Assembly (NCBI GenBank): GCA_001768515.1
Contig: MEOA01000010.1
Span: forward strand, 204,490-268,489
DNA length: 64,000 nucleotides
From: Bacteroidetes bacterium GWE2_42_24
GTDB taxonomy: Bacteria > Bacteroidota > Bacteroidia > Bacteroidales > TTA-H9
Reading direction: 5' to 3'
Made by a program: the position numbers and the translations under genes. This document shows, piece after piece, positions 36,675 through 45,302 of the stretch. Position 1 is the first letter of the stretch; each line of letters begins with the position of its first letter. The notes beneath the pieces were generated by a model, which was not told the origin of the DNA, made no database searches, and worked only from the letters and a program-made list of their open reading frames with translations.

Positions 36675-37119
36675 CTCTTTTACTAATTCTGTATCTATTT
36701 CACGACAAAGAAAAATTACGGGAATTGTGAATACCCCGAAGAAATCAGGCCGAAAACTTCTGATAAAGCCGGGTCACTTAGTTAGTCGGGAAACATGATA
36801 CAAATATACATTTAATCCTTTACTGCTAATAGGTTGACAATTATGGTCGATCCGGAAAACCAACGACCACCCGCCCATAACAGCTATAGCAAGTGTTAAT
36901 TTGTTGAAGCAATAAAACCTATCAGAAACAAATAATTGTAACATGATGATGATTGATCATTGTCGCAGTGGTAAACCAGTTACCTGATTCTGGCATAATT
37001 ACCTCAGTAAACCCAAAGATAGAAAAACAACAGCCTGAATCACTAAACCCGCTAATATGTTTACCTGATGTAGTTTATTTTTCAAAAATCGATACGTTTA
37101 AAAAATAACGTAAAGTAGT
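36675..37119. other. Divergent gap between Crp-type gene and darT
   Basis: About 450 bases of AT-rich DNA with no convincing ORF. It contains the possible promoter of the Crp-type gene (CAAATATA, 36801-36808, minus strand) and, at its right end, that of darT. I saw no RNA fold. Confidence 0.5.
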
Positions 37120-37127
37120 TATATTTG
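37120..37127 (+). promoter_or_regulatory. Bacteroidota -7 element for darT
   Basis: TATATTTG matches TAnnTTTG and lies 18 bases before the darT ATG at 37146. This predicts a short leader. Confidence 0.55.
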
Positions 37128-37145
37128 CAAAATACTGTACCCTGA

Positions 37146-37769
37146 ATGGCCGACTTAAGCAAAACATTTCTGTACCGCATGACCCATATTGATAACATGC
37201 CTCATATCCTTAAGCATGGAATCACACATGTGTCTTCGGATCATGCTAATATGAACTATAAAGCCATAGGTGATGACAGTATAATCAGCACCCGTGATAA
37301 TATTGTTTTACCGGGAGGTAAGAAGCTGGGCGCTTTCATTCCGTTTTATTTTGGTGCACGCATGCCCATGCTATACATAATTCAGAGAGGATATAATGAT
37401 GTACCTGTAACTCCGGCCAAAGATATTGTGTATTGCATAAGTTCGGTACAGAAAATAGTTGATCACAATTTGCCTTTTTTATTTACTGATGGCCATGCAG
37501 TTGATGGACTATCTGCTTTTTATGAGCAAAAAGATTTGCCCAATATTGACAAAATACTGGATAAAGAAGCTATAAATGCGAAGTATTGGCGAAATGATGA
37601 AGACCTCGACCTTAAACGGCGTAAAGAAGCTGAGTTTCTGGTTGAAGCTGACATACCCGTTTCTGCAATTATTGGTTGGATAGTTTTTAGTGAAGAAGTA
37701 AAGCAACACTTGTTTTCAATGGAAATTTCCGAAAAGATGATTTATGTTAAACCCGCTTGTTATTTCTGA
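37146..37769 (+). CDS. darT: DarT-type DNA ADP-ribosyltransferase toxin
   Basis: A 207-residue DUF4433/DarT toxin that, in known members, attaches ADP-ribose to thymidine or guanosine in single-stranded DNA and blocks replication. Seen are the N-terminal YRMTHIDNMPHILKHGI with R11, H14 and N17, which shape the NAD pocket, FIPFYFGARMPML near residue 65, and the catalytic stretch RRKEAEFLVEADIP with E163, the expected active-site glutamate. Length is normal. It is six bases upstream of its antitoxin on the same strand. Systems of this kind act against phages or as stress modules. Base composition is more AT-rich than the pst region, consistent with horizontal gain. Confidence 0.92.
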   Translation: MADLSKTFLYRMTHIDNMPHILKHGITHVSSDHANMNYKAIGDDSIISTRDNIVLPGGKKLGAFIPFYFGARMPMLYIIQRGYNDVPVTPAKDIVYCISSVQKIVDHNLPFLFTDGHAVDGLSAFYEQKDLPNIDKILDKEAINAKYWRNDEDLDLKRRKEAEFLVEADIPVSAIIGWIVFSEEVKQHLFSMEISEKMIYVKPACYF

Positions 37770-37775
37770 CAAATT

Positions 37776-38816
37776 ATGATACAATTCATTGAAGGTAACT
37801 TGTTTGAAAGCAAAGCCGAAGCGCTGGTAAATACCGTGAATACCTTTGGCGTAATGGGAAAAGGAATTGCATTGCAATTCAAAAATCAGTATCCCAACAA
37901 CTACAAACTATATGAGAAAGCATGTAGGGCAAAAGAAATACGGGTAGGAAAATTATTCGTTACAGAAGAAGCCTCTTTATTGGGAGACCGAAAAATAATT
38001 ATCAATTTCCCTACTAAAACCGATTGGCGTAAACCCTCGGAATATTGTTATATCGAAAGCGGTTTAAAAGAGTTAGTACGGATCATTACCGAAAATAAAA
38101 TACAGTCTGTAGCTATCCCTCCTCTGGGAGCAGGAAATGGTGGGTTAGAATGGAATCGGGTAAAGATTCTGATTGAAAAATACCTGACCGGGCTGATTTG
38201 CGATATTCAGGTATATGAACCCAATGCCATTATTCGTGAAGCAATGAAAAAAGAACGTGTAAAACTAACTCCTGCCCGGGCCATGTTACTGTCAGTTTTA
38301 TACGAACTGGTAAGAAACAGTGAGTTTGTATCTGAATTTTCGGCCGAAAAAGCAGCCTATTTCCTGCAACGATTTGGTGCAAAAGATCAATTTAAATTAG
38401 ACTTTCTACCGTATTTCTATGGCCCGTACTCGGGAAAAGTTAAGCATGTATTGTATTATCTGAACGGAAGTTATATCACCGGCTATAGCTCAAAAAATAA
38501 AAAACCGTTTGAGGAATTGGGAATCATGTTTGATGGAGAAAATGAGATCAAAAAATATTTAGAACAAACAGATAATATCGCTTTTAAGGAAATTTCAGAT
38601 AAAACAAAAGCTTTCCTGACCGGATTTTATTCAGCATTCGGATTAGAATTATTATCAACTGTTGATTATATTATGTCCGAAAAAAAAGCCAACACTACTG
38701 AAGAGGTTTCCCGTTATATTGAGAGTTGGAGCGACAGAAAAAAGAGTTTATTTTCTAATCCGAAATTCATAGATATTGCCGTTAATAAATTAGAAAAAAC
38801 CGTATTTGTTTCATAA
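37776..38816 (+). CDS. darG: DarG-type macrodomain antitoxin
   Basis: A 346-residue antitoxin. The N-terminal macrodomain (about 1-155) has MIQFIEGNLFESKAEALVNTVNTFGVMGKGIALQFK and VAIPPLGAGNGGL, which remove ADP-ribose from DNA. The C-terminal domain (about 165-346) is the DarG partner-binding part, helical with PARAMLLSVLYELVRNSEF and AFLTGFYSAFGLELLSTVDY. In known systems this second part also blocks the toxin directly. Its start is just after the toxin stop, so both come from one transcript. Confidence 0.93.
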   Translation: MIQFIEGNLFESKAEALVNTVNTFGVMGKGIALQFKNQYPNNYKLYEKACRAKEIRVGKLFVTEEASLLGDRKIIINFPTKTDWRKPSEYCYIESGLKELVRIITENKIQSVAIPPLGAGNGGLEWNRVKILIEKYLTGLICDIQVYEPNAIIREAMKKERVKLTPARAMLLSVLYELVRNSEFVSEFSAEKAAYFLQRFGAKDQFKLDFLPYFYGPYSGKVKHVLYYLNGSYITGYSSKNKKPFEELGIMFDGENEIKKYLEQTDNIAFKEISDKTKAFLTGFYSAFGLELLSTVDYIMSEKKANTTEEVSRYIESWSDRKKSLFSNPKFIDIAVNKLEKTVFVS

Positions 38817-39060
38817 TCTCTGTAATGAATTTCAACAGGTAACTTTTGATTCATCAATCCTCTGAACAGTTCTAACAGACCTGACCTCTGTTATGAATAC
38901 GCTTAAACAAGATTAATTCATATTACTTTTACTGACTCTGCTTTCTATTACAAGCATTATCCATCACTCCTCTCTATGAGCTTGTTAATACTGTTAATCC
39001 TTCCCATAAGATGCATTGAACCAGTTCACCCACCCTGACCTTCATTTCGCTGACTCCCGA

Positions 39061-39756
39061 TTATCCCCTGTGGCTGATTTCTGTCAACTTCTCCCTGTCA
39101 ACAATGAAAATATCTTTTCCCTTCAATTCAATCAACCCGTCCCGCTCGAAACTTTTGAGCAATTTCACGGCATTTTCGGCCGAAACAAATGCAAAATCTC
39201 CTATTTCCCTGCGGGTGAGCAATTGAAAGATGTCCGGGTCATTCTCTCTGAACCCATCCAGATACAGGAGTGTCTCAGCCATCCTGCCATTCATTTGCTT
39301 ATATAACACCGTGCGGAGTGAACCTAAAAGACTCCCGTTCTTCTCACAATAACGCTTTATAAGGTTGAAACCAAACGCACCATTATGCCTGACAACATTT
39401 GCAATAGCATCATTCGCGATTAAAAACACCTGGCAATTGGTCAAAGCTACCGTGGAATAGTTAAAGGGCATTTTCGTGAATACTGCCGACAGCCCAACAA
39501 AATCCCCCGTTTTAACAATCTGAAAATTAAAATTCTTCCCCTGATCGTTTTCTACGTACTGTTTAGCCACGCCACTGATCACAAACATCACATACGAAGC
39601 AAAGGCCCCCTGCTTTGTAATAATTTCTCCTTTACGGAAGGCTACCTGAGTTTTACTCGTCCTTACCAGATCAACCTCCTCAGGTAAAAGCAACTGAAAG
39701 CACGACGCTTGTATATCACAGACAAATTCCTTGTCGGTTTCATGTATAGTCTTCAT
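39061..39756 (-). CDS. Crp/Fnr family regulator, divergent from the thioredoxin operon
   Basis: Start ATG 39756 gives 231 residues; upstream residues of the longer frame are not conserved-looking. The sensor barrel shows VRTSKTQVAFRKGEIITKQGAFASYVMFVISGVAKQYVE, the helix-turn-helix LTRREIGDFAFVSAENAVKLLKSFERDGLIELKGKDIF lies at the C terminus, and the end reads VDREKLTEISHRG. The only close partner is the divergent thioredoxin operon, 170 bases away, with a set of inverted repeats between them, so it probably senses redox state and controls that operon. The C-terminal part strongly resembles that of the regulator at 53427-54125. Confidence 0.88.
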   Translation of the reverse strand: MKTIHETDKEFVCDIQASCFQLLLPEEVDLVRTSKTQVAFRKGEIITKQGAFASYVMFVISGVAKQYVENDQGKNFNFQIVKTGDFVGLSAVFTKMPFNYSTVALTNCQVFLIANDAIANVVRHNGAFGFNLIKRYCEKNGSLLGSLRTVLYKQMNGRMAETLLYLDGFRENDPDIFQLLTRREIGDFAFVSAENAVKLLKSFERDGLIELKGKDIFIVDREKLTEISHRG

Positions 39757-39807
39757 AGTACGGTTCAAATATCCCGGCAAAGGTAAAACAAAAAGTATGG
39801 CAGGCCG

Positions 39808-39876
39808 GCAACAGCAATAATCCTGTTGCACAACAGCCGGTAACCTGTCGCAGCAGATGGCAAACCGCGTTGCTGC
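39808..39876. promoter_or_regulatory. Nested inverted repeats between divergent Crp-type gene and thioredoxin operon
   Basis: GCAACAG (39808-39814), CTGTTGC (39823-39829) and CAACAG (39831-39836) make two overlapping inverted pairs, the second being CTGTTG-CA-CAACAG at 39823-39836. GCAGCA (39850-39855) and TGCTGC (39871-39876) add another pair. Such symmetry just upstream of the operon promoter at 39892 suggests operator sites, most likely for the divergent Crp-type regulator. Confidence 0.5.
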
Positions 39877-39891
39877 ACGGGTTATTCAACA

Positions 39892-39899
39892 TAATTTTG
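39892..39899 (+). promoter_or_regulatory. Bacteroidota -7 element for the thioredoxin operon
   Basis: TAATTTTG matches TAnnTTTG, 26 bases before the ATG at 39926. Confidence 0.55.
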
Positions 39900-39925
39900 C
39901 ACCATAATTCAAATTTAAAAATATC

Positions 39926-40282
39926 ATGTTATATACAAATTTAAAACACATCGAATCGACATCTGAACATGCCAAAATAATCAGTGAAAATGAAAATGTG
40001 ATGGTAATATGCGGCCGTATGGGCCCTATGTGTATTCCGGTTTATGGCATTGCTGAAGAGCTCGAAGAAGAATACAAACATGTGAAATTCTGCGATATGG
40101 AATTTGACAACCCGCAGTCATCTGTAATTCGTAATCTGCCGGAAGTCAGGGGCTTTATGGGAATTCCTTTCACTATCTATTACAAAAACGGCAAAGTGGT
40201 AGAGGCCACATCAAGTATCCAGAGCAAAGCACAGGTTACAGCAATCCTGGACAAGGAGTTTGCAGTAACGGCCAATGTATAA
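39926..40282 (+). CDS. Thioredoxin-like protein with atypical CGRMGPMC motif
   Basis: A 118-residue protein of the thioredoxin fold: MGIPFTIYYKNGKVVEATSS near the end has the cis-proline strand (IPF) and following glycine. The active-site loop is VICGRMGPMCIPVYG with C29 and C36, six residues apart instead of the usual two in CGPC, so it may form a disulfide in a different geometry or not act as a normal reductase. I have seen this motif described in Bacteroidota next to thioredoxin reductases, but cannot confirm it. Its gene overlaps the reductase reading frame region. Confidence 0.8.
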   Translation: MLYTNLKHIESTSEHAKIISENENVMVICGRMGPMCIPVYGIAEELEEEYKHVKFCDMEFDNPQSSVIRNLPEVRGFMGIPFTIYYKNGKVVEATSSIQSKAQVTAILDKEFAVTANV

Positions 40283-40286
40283 AAGC

Positions 40287-41228
40287 ATGAATACAAGTAA
40301 CCACTACGATGTGATTGTAATTGGGGCAGGCCCCGCCGGATTGACGGCGGGGATTTACCTTTCACGGGCAAAGCTCAAAACACTCATTGTAAACGAAGGC
40401 GTTGTGGGTGGACAGATGGTACTGACCCACGAAATTGCCAATTATCCCGGTGTTGAAAGCATCAGCGGATATCAGCTTGCCAATATCATGAAGAAGCAGG
40501 CTAAATCCTTTGGTTGCGATATTAAATCAAATATTACCATCGGGGACATTGAACTTTCAGGTGATCAGAAAAGCCTTACCCTTTCCGACGGCAATACCTA
40601 TACCTCAAACAGCGTGATACTGACACCAGGCGGGCGTTCGCGCACACTGGGGGTGCCAGGCGAGGATAATTTCAAGGGCAGGGGCATCTCCTATTGTGCC
40701 ACCTGTGATGGTGATTTCTTTACCGACAAGGAGATTGTGGTCGTAGGGGGAGGAAATTCGGCACTCGAAGAGGCTGTTTCGCTCACCAAATACGCCAGCA
40801 AGGTAACCATTGTGCATCAGTTTGACCACTTTCAGGCGTTTGAACATGCCATCAGGGAGGCAAAAGATCACCCGAAAATAAATTTCATGATGGAATCTGC
40901 CATTACAATATTCAATGGCCTCGAAAAACTTGAAAGCATCGGGATACAGAACCTGAAAACTGGCCATGTGGAAAACTTCACTACCGATGGCACCTTTGTT
41001 TTCATCGGATACCTGCCGAACACGGAATTTCTGAAAGGAATAGTTGAAATGAACCAATCGGGCGAGATTGTTGTTAAACCAGACATGTCAACAAATATTA
41101 AAGGTGTTTATGCCGCCGGCGATAGCATAACAAAACGCTACAGACAAGTTACTACCGCCGTTGGCGAAGGCACCATTGCAGCACTGGCTGCGGCTGACTA
41201 TTTACATGGTTTAACGGCTAAAAACTAA
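40287..41228 (+). CDS. trxB: Thioredoxin reductase-type flavoprotein
   Basis: ATG 40287 is chosen (313 residues) because MNTSNHYDVIVIGAGPAGL is the common opening; an ATG at 40275 overlaps the previous stop. FAD-binding GAGPAG, NADPH-binding VVGGGNSALEEA and the redox motif YCATCDGDFF (the CATC cysteines) are typical of low-molecular-weight thioredoxin reductase. It would reduce the thioredoxins on either side using NADPH. The C-terminal GVYAAGD motif is intact. Confidence 0.93.
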   Translation: MNTSNHYDVIVIGAGPAGLTAGIYLSRAKLKTLIVNEGVVGGQMVLTHEIANYPGVESISGYQLANIMKKQAKSFGCDIKSNITIGDIELSGDQKSLTLSDGNTYTSNSVILTPGGRSRTLGVPGEDNFKGRGISYCATCDGDFFTDKEIVVVGGGNSALEEAVSLTKYASKVTIVHQFDHFQAFEHAIREAKDHPKINFMMESAITIFNGLEKLESIGIQNLKTGHVENFTTDGTFVFIGYLPNTEFLKGIVEMNQSGEIVVKPDMSTNIKGVYAAGDSITKRYRQVTTAVGEGTIAALAAADYLHGLTAKN

Positions 41229-41238
41229 AACCTCCGGC

Positions 41239-41652
41239 ATGCAAACTACAATCGGCATCTTAGTCCTGATAACGATTCTCGGGTTCTTTATCTACCGCGC
41301 GTATTCCAAAATGAAGAATACACCAATGGTAGAAGATCATGAGAAGATATTGACCCTGACTGATAAAAACTTTCAGCAGCAAACGAGAAACAAAATTGTC
41401 TTAATCGACTTCTGGGCAAGCTGGTGTGCCCCATGTCGCATGATGGCTCCTGTATTAAACGATGTAGCAAAGGAATTAAATGGAAATTCACTTGTGGGCA
41501 AAGTAAACATCGAACAATACCAGTCGCTTGCGCAACGCTTTGGTGTGCGAAGCATTCCGACATTGATCCTTTTAAAAAACGGGATTGAAGTAAACCGGTT
41601 TGTAGGTGTAAAATCAAAGGACTTTTTATTGCAACAAATCGGCAAAGTCTAA
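41239..41652 (+). CDS. Membrane-anchored thioredoxin
   Basis: A 137-residue protein with an N-terminal membrane helix (TIGILVLITILGFFIY) and a thioredoxin domain. The active site is WCAPCRMM (C63, C66), close to the canonical WCGPC, and the cis-proline segment is VRSIPTLILLKNG. Since the helix has a short N-terminal tail, the domain may face the cytoplasm or the periplasm; the membrane orientation is not clear. It lies ten bases after trxB and completes a three-gene redox operon. Confidence 0.92.
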   Translation: MQTTIGILVLITILGFFIYRAYSKMKNTPMVEDHEKILTLTDKNFQQQTRNKIVLIDFWASWCAPCRMMAPVLNDVAKELNGNSLVGKVNIEQYQSLAQRFGVRSIPTLILLKNGIEVNRFVGVKSKDFLLQQIGKV

Positions 41653-41669
41653 ATGCTAAAGTCCTCCCC

Positions 41670-41695
41670 TAAACCAGCTTAATTTCGCTGGTTTA
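41670..41695 (+). terminator. Hairpin after the thioredoxin operon
   Basis: TAAACCAGC (41670-41678) pairs with GCTGGTTTA (41687-41695) around an eight-base loop, starting 18 bases after the thioredoxin stop. It lacks a T run, so it may work with Rho or only protect the 3' end. Confidence 0.5.
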
Positions 41696-41955
41696 CCGGT
41701 CGATTGCATCTGGTATTTAAAAGCCGGCATCACCCCCCCATTTGCCGGAAACCTAACCATAACCCATACATGGAGGCTTCACATCCAGGAATTTCAGAAA
41801 TCAGGGCCAGGGTTGAAGGCCTTTTTGAAACTTGCCCCCGATGGCAATCGGGTTTGGAGATTAGGATAACGATGCCATGGACAAAGCCCCCTGATAGCCC
41901 CGATAGCTATCCGGAGGGAGCTAAAGCCAAAGCCAACACCAAAGTTAAAAAAGCC
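41696..41955. other. Gap with two more GC-rich hairpins
   Basis: CCCGAT-GGCA-ATCGGG at 41837-41852 and GATAGCTATC at 41902-41911 (in a C-rich/G-rich frame) are perfect small stems of a kind often seen in Bacteroidota intergenic DNA. A plus-strand frame at 41704-42045 runs into the antisense of the hydrolase and is judged false. Confidence 0.5.
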
Positions 41956-43377
41956 CTATTCCATCTCAACAACCACCTCATGATTCCCCATGATATTCCG
42001 GGGAACAACATGATCATCCTGCTTCACCCCATCAAGAAGAAATGATTTAACCTTCCGGCCCTTCCCGATCAGCACAATGCTCAGCTTCGACTGTCTGTAA
42101 AAGAGATCTGTCAGCTTCAAATAGTGTACACCTTCGGGTAAGAATGGCTCCAGTCGTAAACCATCACCATCCAGCCTGATTCCCGCCAAACCGTAATGGA
42201 TCATTTCTATGTAAGCGGTAGCTGACCATGTCTGGTTCCTGCACGATTTCCAGTGAAAATCAGGATGGTCCTTCCCTGCTGCCTGATAGCCGCCATCGCG
42301 TTGGCCTGTATAGGGGTTGTAGATTTCCCAAAACTGATAGTTTCCCTTATCGGCATCAAGTGCCAACTGTGTCAATCCATTAAGTTCCTTCATAAAGGCA
42401 GTTGTATTCCCGGCATCAATACAAGCCCGCGCGAAAAAGCCATTGGCCATCGGCCACACAATATTGTTGTGCCGTCCCGGTTTCCCGGGTGAATAACGCG
42501 GAAAATCGGGGTAAAGACATGTGATGCCGTACCCAGATGTCACTGCTTTACCAACCAATTCTGGCGCCTGATCCTTATTCAGGATACCGGTAAGTACCGC
42601 GAAGGAATAACCCAGCGCCTCCTGCGATGGATCAATCTTACCAGTATGGTCAATTAAATAATCGAGTTTGTCGTCCGTTGCGTCGTAGAAATATTTCAGG
42701 ATGGCTGTTTTCAATCCGACTGCTTTGGCGCTGTACATCCCAATGATTACCGGGTCTTTATGCAGCTCTGTGGCCATCCCGGCCAAGGCCAGATAAGCTC
42801 CATAATAAACACAATTGGTGCTCAGACACTTTATGGGAGCAGCATTTTTGTGGTCTAGAACAAACGACGAATGGTTAGCACTATCAAACACCGGTTCAGG
42901 GTAGCCGGCTATTCCATCGGCCAGCACAGCCGGACCGGCAAACAAGCCATAATCTTCATCAAACACCGTTAGTTCAAGCTGCTTCATGGTGTTCGCGGAA
43001 CACAGGTAAGCCTGTTGAAGAAAATCCTGATCTCCTGTTATGTTGTAATGGTTGTTTGCCGCCAGCACCCAGAGAATCTTATCCCAATACTGATGACCGA
43101 TGGTATCGCGGTTCAGTGTAACACTCCATAGCGACCGTTCGGCCACCTCCGGCATGATCATGCTCACCCCGTTCCATGAATTGATGGCAATATCGCGTGT
43201 CCACTCCCCCCCATAGTCGCCCCCCGCGGCCAGTATCCCCCTTCTGACATTAATCTGAACCGTGTTAACAGCAAGATTGTATGCATCCTTCAACTGATCA
43301 TTGTCGCATGCCAGTTCCTGTGCCGTCGAATCAAAAATAAAGAGACTCAAGATAATACAGAAGGTAAGATTTTTCAT
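41956..43377 (-). CDS. Exported glycoside hydrolase-like protein, (alpha/alpha)6 barrel
   Basis: A 473-residue protein with a signal peptide (CIILSLFIFDSTAQ) and an (alpha/alpha)6 toroid: GGDYGGEWTRDIAINSWNG near residue 52, DKILWVLAANNHYNITGD, FVLDHKNAAPIKCLSTN, and RHNNIVWPMANGFFARACID with WSATAYIEMIHYGLAGI. These recur in MGH1-like and trehalase/debranching relatives, where Asp or Glu in the WTRD motif acts as acid. The exact family and substrate are uncertain. The C-terminal beta part resembles the small sandwich that closes such enzymes. It stands alone, with no SusCD pair nearby. Confidence 0.82.
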   Translation of the reverse strand: MKNLTFCIILSLFIFDSTAQELACDNDQLKDAYNLAVNTVQINVRRGILAAGGDYGGEWTRDIAINSWNGVSMIMPEVAERSLWSVTLNRDTIGHQYWDKILWVLAANNHYNITGDQDFLQQAYLCSANTMKQLELTVFDEDYGLFAGPAVLADGIAGYPEPVFDSANHSSFVLDHKNAAPIKCLSTNCVYYGAYLALAGMATELHKDPVIIGMYSAKAVGLKTAILKYFYDATDDKLDYLIDHTGKIDPSQEALGYSFAVLTGILNKDQAPELVGKAVTSGYGITCLYPDFPRYSPGKPGRHNNIVWPMANGFFARACIDAGNTTAFMKELNGLTQLALDADKGNYQFWEIYNPYTGQRDGGYQAAGKDHPDFHWKSCRNQTWSATAYIEMIHYGLAGIRLDGDGLRLEPFLPEGVHYLKLTDLFYRQSKLSIVLIGKGRKVKSFLLDGVKQDDHVVPRNIMGNHEVVVEME

Positions 43378-43938
43378 CTGTGGTCCATTTTAAATTGTTA
43401 ATCAGATCTCAAAAGTAATCATTAACACCCAGAAGACCTGCCCAGCCTCCATCCATACCCATACGGCCCTGTCCAATTCAAAAACACATCCTGCATTTCG
43501 ACGATATCTCCGTAGCAAAGAACCGAAATCGAGTCAAAACGTGTAAACAACTCACATCTTTTGTAAAAAAAATTAAAAAAAAGTTTTATCTCTGGCTTAC
43601 AAGCATTTAAATTATACCAGACTCCGACTGCTTTCGTTCTCGCTTCGAAGTGGCTTCGAAGCGGCTTCGTAAAAAAACGAACGCGAAACGAATCGGTAAC
43701 GCATCGGGTAAATATTTGGTATAATTATTGTATAAAACTGACGGTTAGAAAGTAAGGGCTGATAACCTCATTATTTTGCCCATGAACCAGGATTGAAATT
43801 CAAACCCCCTCGGTCTCCTGTCTGACCGAAGATGCAGCAGTAAAGAAGTATTTCGGGATTAATGGTGCCGAACGTAAAGACACATACAAGATGTGTTTTA
43901 ACATAATTCCAATTAATAACTCCTTAAATACTCAAATT
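43378..43938. other. Gap with MITE-like element and AT-rich leader
   Basis: No ORF. The centre holds a 117-base element with 10-base perfect terminal inverted repeats and 2.5 tandem GCTTCGAAG-type units (separate entry). The part near 43570 has long A and T runs. The right part leads into the DUF6266-like gene. Confidence 0.5.
43612..43728. mobile_element. MITE-like inverted-repeat element
   Basis: AATTATACCA (43612-43621) and TGGTATAATT (43719-43728) are perfect reverse complements bounding 117 bases. Inside are 2.5 tandem copies of an 11-base unit, GCTTCGAAGTG, GCTTCGAAGCG, GCTTCG, and complementary TTCGTT/AACGAA stretches, so the single strand can fold strongly. No coding capacity. It could be a nonautonomous transposable element or a structured intergenic element. 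Confidence 0.55.
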
Positions 43939-44595
43939 ATGGCTATTGTAACTGGTAATCAAGGGATCGAACTTTCGGGGCGTATTGGCAATGTGATTTA
44001 TTCAAGGCGCTACGGAAAAACTGTAGCCAGCGCCCTGCCCGACGTATCCAATGTTAAACGTTCACCGCGTCAGTTAAAGCGACAGGCCGACTTCGCGCAT
44101 GTTATGGCATTGATGCAACTGGTCGGCGAACTCACGCGCATAGGCTTCGGGCGCGAGAACCCAACCCGAAGCACATTTCATGAGGCTTTTTCGTACAACA
44201 TGCCGCTGTATGAAAACGCGCCGGAGAGTGAAAAGGAAGGGCTTTCGTGGCTTCAGATAAGCGACGGATGGCTTGCCGGAACCGGGCAGGCGGCGATTGA
44301 TAACATCGCAGAGGGTGAGGCCCTCATCGGCTGGGGAGATCCTGTGCCAGGGAGAAAATACAACGACATGGATCAGGCGATGGTGGTGGCTGTCAACGAC
44401 CGCCAGCTCAGCATGACGGGAATGCACGATGGGATCTTTCGCGGGATGAAACAAGCCCTGCTCCCCATGCCACCAACAGCACCTGGTGATACGATCTGGT
44501 TTTTCATCGCCTTCTTCACGGAAAAACAGGCGCTAGGCAAGTACAGCCTGAACGGCTCGTCGGTCAGCCAGTTTGTGGGAAAGTGGACGGACTGA
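43939..44595 (+). CDS. DUF6266-like protein
   Basis: ATG 43939 gives 218 residues beginning MAIVTGNQGIELSGRIGNVIYSRRYGKTVA, resembling the opening of the DUF6266 family (short G-rich strands followed by a Lys/Arg-rich stretch). SPRQLKRQADFAHVMALMQLVG follows, then a beta-rich half with GWGDPVPGRKYNDMDQAMVVAV. No signal peptide or membrane span is seen. The function is unknown; such genes often occur as orphans. The family assignment is from memory and moderately sure. Confidence 0.6.
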   Translation: MAIVTGNQGIELSGRIGNVIYSRRYGKTVASALPDVSNVKRSPRQLKRQADFAHVMALMQLVGELTRIGFGRENPTRSTFHEAFSYNMPLYENAPESEKEGLSWLQISDGWLAGTGQAAIDNIAEGEALIGWGDPVPGRKYNDMDQAMVVAVNDRQLSMTGMHDGIFRGMKQALLPMPPTAPGDTIWFFIAFFTEKQALGKYSLNGSSVSQFVGKWTD

Positions 44596-44704
44596 AAAAC
44601 GAAAAGCACCTGGGATAGGATTCTGGTTGTTGACTAACAATGGTGGTCATTCAACGGAAAAGCGCACTGCAGGTACCAGCCCGCAACCGTATCGACTTGA
44701 CTGT

Positions 44705-44742
44705 TATCATGGTTGCGTGAAATAATTCACGAGACCATGGTA
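44705..44742. other. Strong hairpin between two orphan genes
   Basis: CATGGT with inner CGTGAA pairs with TTCACG and ACCATG around a loop AATA, with a two-base internal bulge, and further pairs outside. It has no T run. It lies 110 bases after the DUF6266-like stop and may be a transcript end or the site of a small structured RNA. Confidence 0.4.
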
Positions 44743-44933
44743 TTAGTATAGCCTTTAAAGTTATGATCAGTTACGAAGAGTCGGGGTGTGCTACTGGCTG
44801 CACTGACCGTTTACCCAAAGGGGCCAGACAAGGCTGACATGACAGTTCTGGTCAGGAAATCGCCATTGCACTCGAAGTCCTTCCAGGCGGGTCTGGCTCC
44901 TGTTACACGCTGCTTTCTTGTAATCCGGCCCTG

Positions 44934-45302
44934 ATGGTGCAACTAAATATTCAGAAAGGAGATGTAATGACAGGTTGTCCAAAGGGAATGCTTTGCGGCT
45001 GTCCAATCACCCATTGCGGAGTGGTAACCGATGGTGACCAGCGCAATGGGGTCATCAATTGGTGCGTAACGGGACCATTACGTCCACGTAATGAAGGTTT
45101 TGTTGATATCGGCTATTATGTAGCCCAGGGTTATATGGGGCTTATCAAAGAATGGAACACCAGGATTGAACCCGGACGACGGTATTGGTTCAAGCCACAT
45201 CGTTGCATGTTACAAAGGCGCCACAGCGGGTTAATAAACGCGGTCGTGAAACAAAAAGACGGGAGCTACAAGGTCAGAATCGAAGGGTTGTTTATCGGGT
45301 AG
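44934..45302 (+). CDS. Hypothetical small protein with Cys-rich N terminus
   Basis: A 122-residue frame of unknown family, or 111 residues if it starts at ATG 44967, which has an AAAGGAG-like site before it. The N terminus has CPKGMLCGCPITHC (four cysteines in 14 residues), which might bind metal, followed by VVTDGDQRNGVINWCVTG and a strand-rich end RRYWFKPHRCM. The region lies alone between the DUF6266-like gene and kup. Coding status is plausible but not certain. Confidence 0.45.
   Translation: MVQLNIQKGDVMTGCPKGMLCGCPITHCGVVTDGDQRNGVINWCVTGPLRPRNEGFVDIGYYVAQGYMGLIKEWNTRIEPGRRYWFKPHRCMLQRRHSGLINAVVKQKDGSYKVRIEGLFIG

Noticed and set aside
39760..39780. GGTTCAAAT-like stretch that resembles a tRNA T-loop
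   Set aside because: No acceptor or anticodon stems could be folded around it, so it is not a tRNA.
41704..42045. 113-codon plus-strand frame after the thioredoxin operon
   Set aside because: It runs antisense into the end of the glycoside hydrolase gene and contains the hairpins of the gap.
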